Shown piece after piece: positions 32,880 to 41,787 of a DNA stretch of 64,000 nucleotides (the stretch's first letter is position 1; the number at the start of each line of letters is the position of its first letter). A program made the position numbers and the translations under genes. Under the pieces are notes generated by a model. It was not told the origin of the DNA. It searched no databases and saw only the letters and a program-made list of their open reading frames with translations. Origin of the DNA: Margaritifera margaritifera (Eukaryota > Mollusca > Bivalvia > Unionida > Margaritiferidae). The stretch is taken from positions 920,001-984,000 of the forward strand of contig JAQPZY010001240.1 of NCBI GenBank assembly GCA_029931535.1, in the 5' to 3' direction.

Positions 32880-35220
32880 ATATTACCACGACAGTCGGAA
32901 CGACGGCACAAGCTAACAATGCGTCCGAAATACTATCTGCACACATTCCTGAACAAGTGCAAGAGAAATTCGCGACTAAGATCCGAAGGCAACTACCAGT
33001 CTTTGCTGAGCTAAAAGGCCTGCCAGGGCAAGACAAATAAATTGTGAAAGACTATCGCTCCACTGTACCAGAAAAGCACAGGTTCGAAGCCGACGGTTAT
33101 GTATTTCTTAATGCTATGACACCTAGTACACAAACTGTACACGAAAAGTGCCTGAAAGTCATTAACGGCCTTAAGTTTGGCCTCTTCTTGATGGCACGGC
33201 TGAAAAAAGCTATACCAGACCAGGAAAACTTCGATAATGAAGAAGCCGAGCTAGCAGGCTGCACACAAGTGGAGGTCTGTTTTCGAAACGCCAACACCAT
33301 CGTACTGCGCTCTAAAGAAACGGAGAAACTGGTCGACCAAACTAATGCAGCATTAAAAAATACACGTGCGAGGGGTTCGGATGGGTATTAGTACGCTGCA
33401 AAGTGCTGAAACTACATTTGTCGTAGTACCGCCCGTTTCGTGACCGGATGCTACATTGTAGCACTAAAATCCATACCACTATAGTCAGTTATCAATGTAA
33501 AAAACAATGACAACAAATGCTTTGAGTGGGCCGTTGTGTCTGCTTTGCACCCGGCAGATGATCACGTTGATCAGCCAGGCAAGAACCGCCAGCATCTGGG
33601 TGAGTTAGACTTTTCTGGTATCAGCTTAATTACGAGGGTTAGTGATATTAGCAACTTTGAGCCCCGCAACAAATCTCACTATTGAGCGAATCAAGCACAA
33701 CTTGCGTGTGTCTGCATAGATGTCCATTGTTTCACCAATTTCCAAGGACCTCAAATTGGCCTTTACCCAATACGTATTAACGAAGGAGTCAGGCAACATG
33801 CGATAGACCTAGTGTTCCTCACTTGCAAAACGCAAAGTGAAAAAAGCCACTATGTTGGGATAAAAAATCTAAGCCGCCTGGTATGACATCATAACAAATA
33901 CAACGAGAAAAAGCACGTCTGCTGCCTATGTCTACAAATATTTAGCTGTCAATCTATTGGAAGCTCACTCGAAGGAATGCCTCGGTATAAGTGAAAAGCC
34001 GCAGCGCGTGTATATGCTAGAGCCAGGAAAGTACACACTTGCTTCTAGAACCACCACCACCAAATACGCGTCCCATACATCATGTATACGGATTCGAATC
34101 GCTAAAAGTACCAGTCGCCTGAGATCCATAACAGAATGCAAGCTACACGCAGAAAATTGTCGACCAGGTCCAGCGCGGCTTTTCCTATTTAGTCGTCCGC
34201 TGTGACTGAGTCTCTAAGAAGCCGGTGTTTTACCGCTGCAAGGAGGCAGTCGCTACTTTCATCTCCGATCGTGAGAGGAAATATGAAAGGTGCTTTAATA
34301 GCCAGCTGAGATTTTAATGGATTGAGACGATTGCAAGGCTTTCTAGGAAGTCACAGACTGCCACATTTGCGGAAAGGCACCAGCATTTGGTACAATGGAT
34401 AAGGTTCGAGACCACTGCCATATTACCGGCAAGTACCGCGACACATCCCACAAAGCATGTAACCTGAAAAATAAAAGTACAAGTTGTGTTACATAACATA
34501 TACACGGCTACGAAGGCCACTTTATTATGGAAGCTATTGTAACATCCGTGTCAGAGGCATTCCAAACAGCATGGTGAAGTTCATTACGTTCTCTTTAGGG
34601 CAGATACAGTTTATTGACAGTCTCCAGTTTATGAACAGTAGCCTGGAAAAGCTGGTAGCTAACTTACCGAATGAGGCATTCCACGCAACAGCAAGGCATA
34701 CAACGCCTGGAGCTGACATCAACCTTCTAACATGCAAAGGCGTTTATCCATACAAATATACGAGCAGCCGAGAGCTATTTGAAGAAACACAGCTTCCACC
34801 GATAGAGGCTTTTTACCGTAAAATAAGCCGCGCCGGTATATCTGTAAAAGACTATAAGCATGCGCAGAGCGTGTGGAAGACATTTGACTGCCAAAATACG
34901 TGAAGCTATTACGACCTGTACCTGAAGACCGATGTGTTTCTGCTGGCGGACTCGTTTGAGGCATTTCGTGACGTCTCAATAGAAACTGCCGATTGGACCT
35001 GGCCCATTACTACAGCGCAACCGAAATGAGCTGGCACACCCCACATAAATTTACAGGCACCAAGCTCGAACTGCTGACAGACATCGACATGCACCTATTT
35101 AGTGAGAATGGGATACGTGGCGGGATGTCGATGGTGAGCACGAAAGGCGAACAATCTAATGCATTCTGGTTACAACAGCAAAAAGCCAAACAGCTGGATA
35201 ACCTACCTCGATACCAATAA
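32880..35220 (+). pseudogene. Protein-primed DNA polymerase B (Maverick type), broken
   Basis: Homology runs through all frames. In order: a helical N-terminal part (33044-33391, 'FRNANTIVLRSKETEKLV'); 'AVINVKNNDNKCFEWAVVSA'-like sequence at ~33490-33540; 'SHYVGIKNLSRLV' and a Cys-rich zinc-finger stretch 'KKHVCCLCLQIF' at ~33850-33950; an exonuclease-like 'YIMYTDSN' near 34080; a His-Cys stretch around 34370-34470; 'IQFIDSLQFMNSSLEKLV' (34595-34660); 'GVYPYKYTSS'; 'YDLYLKTDVFLLADSFEAFR' (34910-34970); 'LELLTDIDMHLFSENGIRGG' (35060-35125). The polymerase palm with the YxDTDS motif is not seen, so the gene is truncated 3' at about 35220 as well as frameshifted many times. Confidence 0.88.
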
Positions 35221-35644
35221 CCTATAGGGTGTGCCATAATGCAGATGTTAAGTGGTTTGACCCTCCATCACTCGAATCAATTGCAGCAGACTCACACAAG
35301 GGCTACATCCCAGAGGCTACATCCTATTGAGCATCCGTAGGAGCTTCATAGCGCACACAGTGATTATCCGTAAGCTCCTGAAACGATAAGCATTCCAGAG
35401 GATTGGCTTAGCCACTGTCAGCATGATTTAGTGAGCAAATAGGGAAGGGAGGCACGTTCACTGAAATACTAAGCTAGTCTCCAACTTGCGTAACAAAGAG
35501 CACCTATGGGTCCACTACCGAACACTCCAGCTCTACATCAAGGTCCAACGAGTGATAGAGTTCGATCAAGGCGTACAACGAATGGCATCAATAAGTTTTT
35601 TCTTCTTCATTTTGTTTTACCTGTGAGCCGCGTTACCTCGCTAT

Positions 35645-36240
35645 TTAGGGCCGCCACAACGGCAGGCAGCCGTCGAACCCACTCGTGCTACTCACTGCAG
35701 TGCTAGCACGAGTGCTTGTTGTCTCGAGCTGGACAAAGGAAAAAAACATCTGGGCGTAATGGAGCCCAAAATGCCGCTCGGTTAAAGTACGGTTGAACCG
35801 TTCCACAATACTCTGAGAATGGTAGTTGCCGGCATCACCCTGCCTCACACGCACGCTGTGCTCGGCCAGGAGTTGCAACACTGTACTCATATACTCCCGG
35901 CCGGAGTCACCCTGTAGCAGATTTGGACACTTTCGCGGCCCTCGCTTGTAGATCCGTGCCAGAGCGTAGGCGACTTTAGAAACCTCCATTGTGACCAAGG
36001 GCTCGGTCTCATGTTACGGATGGCGATGTCAGCCATGGTTAGCGCATACTTGTTCGTGTGTCGCCCAACCTTGTCGTGCGACAGAAACAAGAGGTAGGCC
36101 TGGGGCATCTCATTAAGGGTTGAAACATTAAACTGCGGCCAAGTGATTTTGCTTTATGCTGGCAGGTAATTTGCCACACAGCCTGCTTTTTCGAGCCACA
36201 CCATGGTACATCTTGGCTTCTGCAGCTTCTTGATACCACG
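35645..36240 (-). pseudogene. Maverick-type integrase (DDE, retroviral-like), broken
   Basis: Minus-strand pieces in order: 'MPQAYLLFLSHDKVGRHTNK' with 'YALTMADIAIR' (from ~36108), 'VSKVAYALARIYKRGPRKCP', 'LLQGDSGREYMSTVLQLLAE' and 'SQSIVERFNRTLTERHFGLH'. The second Asp (QGDSG) and the Glu (IVERFNR) of the catalytic triad are visible. A frameshift near 36000 and another near 35700 break the frame. At the usual first catalytic Asp (the residue before LLFL) I see Tyr, so the copy looks inactive on that count too. It lies tail to tail with the polymerase, as expected in the family. Confidence 0.85.
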
Positions 36241-36305
36241 CCCTTTCAGTAACCTCGCGAGCTGTCGTATATCACAGCAAACTTAGTATCCATTGCATTT
36301 TTTGT

Positions 36306-36731
36306 TTAGCAGTTTGCCGTGCTAGTTGCTCTTGAGATATAAACACGAAATCCAACAGCACATACCGAGCATGCATCAATGCAAGATGGTGTGGTGCTTC
36401 GGGAAAGCATATACCGTTTCAGCGTCTTGGCAGTCCTGGGAAATCCAAGGTATCCGAGCTCACGCACTGCGGTCACACCGTTTTGCCGAACGCGGGGTAG
36501 CAATTGCTCGGCAAAGTAAAACATCGGATCGCGCCAGCTCTCTAGCGAGCGGAAATCGTGAAAGCAGGGGCATTTTTCGCAGTGTGTCGCCGCATTCACC
36601 CCCTGCATGTGTGCCCAACGCTTTTCCGGTAGTTTGATTTTATATCTTGCACTTGCGTTATGTGAGCTAGACGAGGCACAATATACAGCCGCACGAAACT
36701 TGCTGTCATTTCTTTGCGTTCTGCGATACAA
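36306..36731 (-). pseudogene. Unrecognised virus-like gene remnant (block B)
   Basis: A 141-codon minus-strand frame with 'KIKLPEKRWAHMQGVNAATH' and a Cys-x-x-Cys-x-x-Cys-like part ('CEKCPCFHDF'), then 'ELGYLGFPRTAKTLKRYML'. Block A matches only its upstream 100 bp. Unknown function; it may include the boundary between two genes, because the upstream half overlaps the end of g1. Confidence 0.35.
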
Positions 36732-36744
36732 TGCCGACAGGGTT

Positions 36745-37148
36745 TAGAAAGATTCGTAGGCCACGTAGCTGACGGCGGCGAGTCCCCCGACGACAAACAA
36801 CATTTCGTAATTTTGTTGTTCGGGCGAGGGCGTGTTAAAGTTAGAAAACTTAGGGTCGTCGCCAATCTGCGGGACGTGGTCTGTTTTTCCGCCAGTTACC
36901 AGGTCGTACATGTGCATTGCGGCATGGACATCGTTGTAAGCCTTTTCTCATTAAGGTAATCGAGACGTTCGTTGCGCTTACGCAAGTATTCGGCCTGAGC
37001 AGCTTGGAATTCTTCCTGCGCCTTGTCGCAACGGTCCCGTTCGGTGTCGGCATCTTTTGGGTTTAACGTAACAAAATAGGTAGTTTGAGCCGGTGAATGT
37101 TAGGGCGTTTACAACAGCTTGGCCGGGCATGATAGCAACATAAGCCAT
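36745..37148 (-). pseudogene. Small virus-like protein g1 (block B copy)
   Basis: Starts 'MAYVAIMPGQAVVNALTFTG' and, after frameshifts, contains 'NDVHAAMHMYDLVTGGKTDH' and the hydrophobic 'MLFVVGGLAAVSYVAYESF'. It matches block A at 15620-16015 throughout. Two hydrophobic ends flank a charged helical part; function unknown. Confidence 0.5.
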
Positions 37149-37350
37149 TATGTTGATTAGATGATATCATCAGGAATTACATCTTATTTAATTAGCATAT
37201 CCTGCGTTCAGAGGCTCACCTTTTCACCGTCTTCGATGTTGAGTCGTTCCAGGACGCCTGGTTTCATCTTGATTACCTTTTTAGGCAATCATCGAATACC
37301 CTACAGTGAGGTCGCCAAGTACGGCTCTGTGGTAAACAAGGTATTCGAGG

Positions 37351-38324
37351 TTATTGGCGTACGGTAGTGTAGACATATCGCACCTGCGTTCTGAGATTAA
37401 CAAGTTTATGTTGTTTGATTTGTACAAAGCACACACTGTCTTTTTGTGCTACTCTAGTACTGTCGTTTCGACTACTTGTGCTGGTGCGCGGGATGAGGTG
37501 TGAAGAAGGCCAACTACCAAAGCCAACCGCCCCAGAGAACATAAGATGGCATCACCTCCTGCTGCATTTCTTGAGCAGCGGAAACAGCGTGAGCGTCGGC
37601 AGTCTCCGCTTTTTTTCTGCCGGGCATTGTTTCATCATCTTGGCAAGTCTTTAACCAACAGCAACTCTGCCTGGATGTTTAACCATCATGACCTGTGTCA
37701 CTTCCTGGGTTGAATGCGTAGTCGGTTGTTCTGTCACATCCATCGTCTGCTCTTGACCAAGTGCTTGTGCATCCATTATCGGTTGTGCTTGTAATTTCTT
37801 GCTGTTTTATTTCAAAATCTACATGCCTGTATATAATAATGCCAGCTGCAATTTGTGCTAACACAGCACCGTACGTAAAGTAAAGGGGGCTGCTGATGTT
37901 TTCCAAAGATGTCGGGATGATTGGATTCTTTTCCAAGTCACTCGCAAGACGTTCGCGGTTATCAATAGGCAGAAAGTGGCTTACAACTGCTGTGTACAGT
38001 CCAAGCAGAGACGACTCTAGCGAAGTAGTCAAAATGGCCCCCATTTTGGCCTTGCATATGGCATAAATCTTTGCTAACTCTTCATCGCACATCCTCATGG
38101 AGACCACATAGGTAAAAGGTCGGTTTATATATTCTTCATCTGCGCCAGAAGCTACCAACTCGGACAGGCAGTGCCGCTGCTGTGCAAGTGTTGATTGAAA
38201 CTGCATACGTAGGGTCCGGAAACGGTGGCGTGAGTGGCCGTCCATCGACTGTCAGCTTATTTGCTTCTGAAATCAACCCATATAATATCTCATGAACATC
38301 CATGTCACTTATAGCAACCGCCAT
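37351..38324 (-). pseudogene. Virus-like genes g3 and g2 (block B copy)
   Basis: From Met at 38324 ('MAVAISDMDVHEILYGLISE') the homology passes into the 188-codon frame 37679-38245 with 'LYTAVVSHFLPIDNRERLAS', 'GAVLAQIAAGIIIYRHVDF' and a Thr/Ala/Gln linker, then into 37351-37680 ('FGSWPSSHLIPRTSTSSRND'). Block A shows the same order. A frameshift at ~38230 separates the N-terminus. Hydrophobic segments suggest membrane association; function unknown. Confidence 0.5.
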
Positions 38325-38529
38325 GGATGTTATTAAGTTCTGGATAAGGTTGGCTGAGCGCTTAACTCAAAGCAGCTTATAGATAATAAAGGTTAAGGTC
38401 CCAAGTGGTATAGTGTGCTGGTGGCGTACAAAACTATGTAGCCACTACATTACACAAGCTCAAGTGCGGGGGCGTAATCAAACTGGTAGGACACTGGTGG
38501 GTCTGTGCGTAGGAGTACCTTACCAAAAC

Positions 38530-39075
38530 TCTCCTTTCAGAGAAACTCATAGGCCCCTGTTCGACGCTCGGCATCAATTATATTTGTTTCTCTTAGTGTG
38601 TCCTTAAATGAGTCTTAGTCTTTGCAGTAGAAGAGAGCTATCCACGAGATCTGCTTGTGGAAGTCACGGGCAATGGCGTTGTACTTTTGTGTTATAAGCC
38701 ACACACTAATGTCGGCATGGATGCTAATATAGGCGAGCCTAATAAGGACCGTTTCCGTTTTAAGGACTCCCGAAAGAAAGGCGCAGTCTTTGAGTAGAAA
38801 AAGGGTGGTCGTTTCCTCTAAGATTTTAGTGAGTGCACAATGCAGGTCATCCAGACCATAGGCCTCATAGAAGACTAAAAATATTTCTGCGCCTTTTTTA
38901 CCCCGGGTCCAGTGCCCGTCGTAAGTCTTACTTAGGCGTATAGTAGGGCAGATGATGACGATAAAATCAATGTGACCCGTCAATTCCGATTCTAGCAGTT
39001 CGTAGGCAAACACGCTCTTGCGCGGTGGCCAACGATCATGGCACAGTGTGGCTGTAAGTTATCAAAGATCGCGTT
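38530..39075 (-). pseudogene. Packaging ATPase remnant (block B)
   Basis: The 132-codon frame 38615-39013 reads 'YELLESELTGHIDFIVIICP', 'TIRLSKTYDG', a Walker-B-like 'TTLFLLKDC', and 'ISVWLITQKYNAIARDFHKQ'; the tail (ETNIIDAERRTGAYEF) runs on to ~38530 after a stop. Upstream, 'NLQPHCAMIVG' in another frame (39030-39065) is where a Walker A loop would begin, but the G-K-S/T is destroyed by the frame change. This matches the FtsK/HerA-like ATPase of Maverick/Polinton elements, which powers genome packaging. The Walker B carries Lys where Asp is expected. Confidence 0.6.
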
Positions 39076-39097
39076 GCACTCGCGTTCCGCGAGCGCG

Positions 39098-39677
39098 CTA
39101 GTAGATGGCCGAAACGAATAAGCCATTCTGTATTTTCAGCTGCGCGTCCATCGCGACATATATGTACGCGTTCAAAACGCCTGCCGCCTGGACCATTTTC
39201 TATGCGTCTTCCCGACCCGTGGAGCATACGGTCTTCCGTCGACCTCATGTCAAGGACTAGGGCAAACCTATTTTGGTAAAAGATACCAACGTCAGGCAAC
39301 TAGCCCTCCGCGTCCTTGAGAAACTTCTTCGCCATTATCTTTTGGGCCTCTTCCCACTGCTGGTACCTCAGCTGTCCATGGGCATAGATCTGGTTTGCGA
39401 CGCCTTCGATAAGGGGGTTGTAGAAATACTCAGTATCACGCACGAACTCGGCGATCTTTGCTGCATCCTCGAAGAGCAAAAATATCACCTTCATGCATTT
39501 TCCGGCGTGTTCAGGTTGATGTTCCACACAGAGTCGCTCTTGTTCAGTGCGGTCTTGCGATGGCGCATTACTCGGTGGTAAAGATAGCCACATTTCCCAT
39601 GTACTGCTGTTCTATTATGCATGCGAGTTCCGAATGGGTGACAACATCAAACTCCAGGGAGATGCCAGTCATAGTGC
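39098..39677 (-). pseudogene. Major capsid protein, C-terminal part (block B)
   Basis: Begins in frame at ~39677 with 'MTGISLEFDVVTHSELACII' and continues in shifted frames through 'NKSDSVWNINLNTPENA', 'VIFLLFEDAAKIAEFVRDTE', 'QIYAHGQLRYQQWEEAQKIM', 'DMRSTEDRMLHGSGRRIENG' and ends 'MDAQLKIQNGLFVSAIY' with a stop at 39098-39100. Layout and motifs fit what I remember of capsid proteins in adintovirus-like elements; this is recall, not a search. The ATPase remnant follows immediately downstream on the same strand. The N-terminal half is missing, since the plus-strand attachment gene starts at once beyond 39680. Confidence 0.55.
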
Positions 39678-39683
39678 AAGCCA

Positions 39684-40800
39684 TTGCCCTCATTTAATAT
39701 CGCTCCAGATCCTGAAACTAGCGGCCACGTGGAGGGTCAACCAAGCGCAAGCGGAGGTACTGATGCTGCCTTGAAGGTCGTCTACTTAATGGCCGACTGT
39801 TTTACGTCCGTCATCGGGATTACAGCAATTAAAGCGTCTGGTTACTATCGCTGGGATTCAACGCAAAACTTCAAAACGTTGGCGGTTTTATCGCCAGCAA
39901 CGACAACGACACTATCACCGTCCCTGGCGTCAGATTTTAAATCATTGTCCTCCATGGGCGTCGTGGTAACAGAAGGTAGGCAACATTTTTAGTCCGTGTA
40001 AACGGATTCGTACGAGTACATAATGCCAGCAGCGAACAGTCACTTCATAACGTCTCACACCAAAACTTTACAATTAGTTTCCCTTCTATGTTTACCGCTT
40101 GAGACACTATCCGATGTAATGCCCTCAACACTGACGCCAAAGCGTCAGGATTCTCAGCCACTCTGACCATCTACGGCTTATGCAATTAAAACCTGTGTTA
40201 TTCTTAACTTAAAAACCAAAAGTTATGGGTAAGCAGCCAGACAGAGACAAAGAATACGAATAATTGGTGCCGCCTGCCGATTCTGTGATCGATGAGAAAG
40301 ACAAGAGTATTGGTGCAACTCGCAAACCATGTGCATGACATTAGCACGAACTGTGAACCACTGGTGCAAGAGTATCTGCGCCTCCTTGAGGCTAACATGT
40401 AACCGTTTAGATTTGGATGGAACGAGGATACAAAGCAGATAGACATCGAGCACGGGGGCCACACCGACCACCCTAAGCCAACCCGCGAGCAGCTAGGATT
40501 AATTGCGGTTTCGCTGTCAGAAAAACAGCCGAAAGTACTGCTCTCAGGGCTTCTCCAGCGCGATTGCTACTACGTGGTATTTGGTGAAGCGTTCTCGTCG
40601 ATAACCTTTCCGTCGGCGAATGTAGGGTCCTCTATCACTCGTCTCATCAGAAGAAATAATTGAGCAATATTAAAAAAAGACGCGTTCTGCCGCATCACAG
40701 TAATTGGTCATAAAAACAAACAGTCGCTGCGCCTGCGGACAGTAGGTATGGTATCTGTCACTCTTAACGAGCGTGTTTGGTGGGGGAGGGCGTGTTTAAG
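39684..40800 (+). pseudogene. Attachment/fibre-like gene (block B)
   Basis: Matches the block A gene: 'GHVEGQPSASGGTDAALKVV' near 39730, then the beta-rich module in changing frames, and a C-terminal part with 'WNEDTKQIDIEH' (~40425), 'DCYYVVFGEAFSSITFPSAN' (~40565-40625) and 'LRLRTVGMVSVTLNERVW' (~40730-40780). Several frameshifts and stops break it. The C-terminal part is shared with block A but not with the tail-fibre-like gene of block C. Confidence 0.45.
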
Positions 40801-40859
40801 ACATTGTTATTTTCAAAACTAGTGATACCATGCAAACTAACATCTTCTTTGACATCACT

Positions 40860-41156
40860 AGCGTCTTGTCAGTAAGCCACAGCGACAGGTTAGTGGTGCG
40901 TGTCCATAGGGGAACTAACCCACCTCCACTCCTCCAGATCAATTAATCTTCCGCAGCACGCTGCTTATAGAGGAATTATAATGACACTGTACCCAGCCGT
41001 TCCTGCAATCGACGACCTGCATGTCTATCGTCTAAAAACGATCTGAGAGGTAAAAGCTTTACTGCGTGCATAAGCAGAACAGCGGCGTGCTGAATACAAA
41101 AAAGCGTACAGTAAATGTAGTAGACGGTGCTAACACCACACTGACGGATGTGTCCA
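40860..41156 (+). pseudogene. Start of the membrane protein, cut at 41156 (block B)
   Basis: After the attachment gene a linker with 'DLRGKSF' (~41043) leads to 'NVVDGANTTLTDVS' ending at ~41155. Block A continues there into its hydrophobic core, but block B changes to unrelated host-like sequence. This fixes the right breakpoint of block B to a few bases. Confidence 0.55.
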
Positions 41157-41458
41157 AGATGCTCCTTAATCATGTTAACATGGGTTTATATGACCATATA
41201 TGGAGTTTATTTACAAACTATTCTTAGTATTTTTCTGTACAACTCAGGGGTAGTTCTTTGTTTTTGAGGCATTTATTATATGTAAGTAAAATATTCCGTT
41301 GAAGGCTTTGTCTTAACGGAAATGGACAATTCTATCTTTGTTGAGTGTAAAATCTAGAATTCTATCTTTCAGAAAATGCACAATTAAAAGGAAAGATAGT
41401 AAACTGTCATTTATTTTATTGAAGACGCTTCTTAGTAATGTTGATATGGGTCTATGTA
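41157..41458 (+). repeat. Host flank with a ~38-bp direct duplication
   Basis: Bases 41157-41195 and 41423-41461 resemble each other ('AAGATGCTCCTTAATCATGT' against 'AAGACGCTTCTTAGTAATGT', then TAACATGGGTTTAT / TGATATGGGTCTAT). The first copy abuts the end of block B, the second abuts the left TIR of the next transposon. Confidence 0.6.
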
Positions 41459-41787
41459 AGGGGTTGTCCATAAAGGACGTCCGCAAATAATACCTGTTTT
41501 CCTACCCCCCTCCCCTTGTCCGCTTTTGTCCGCATGTGGCTTACCCCCCCTCCCCCCCCCCCCCCCGGCTGCGGACGTCCCAATCTAGCATTATACACTG
41601 CTCTATGGTCTGGCAGTGTAATAGCTGGTGCTCTCAAAATACAATGCTCACTGATCTCATCACAACATGTAGCTCAAACCAAAGAAAAAAATAAACAGAA
41701 CGTTCTTTCTTTAAAAAAGTCTTTATTCAGGACATAAACTAAAGTTGTCATCTCACAGAAAGCTAAATTCGATAGACTGTCAATGTC

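Larger units (their letters stand above)
32440..41156. mobile_element. Block B: decayed Maverick/Polinton-like (adintovirus-like) element
   Basis: The most complete block: DNA polymerase B on plus, then on minus integrase, g1, g2, g3, ATPase and major capsid protein fragments, then on plus the attachment-type gene and the beginning of the membrane protein, where it ends abruptly near 41156. This gene set (protein-primed PolB, retroviral-type integrase, packaging ATPase, capsid) defines Maverick/Polinton elements and the related adintoviruses. All genes carry stops and frameshifts. Terminal inverted repeats and target duplication were not found; the left edge is approximate. Confidence 0.8.
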
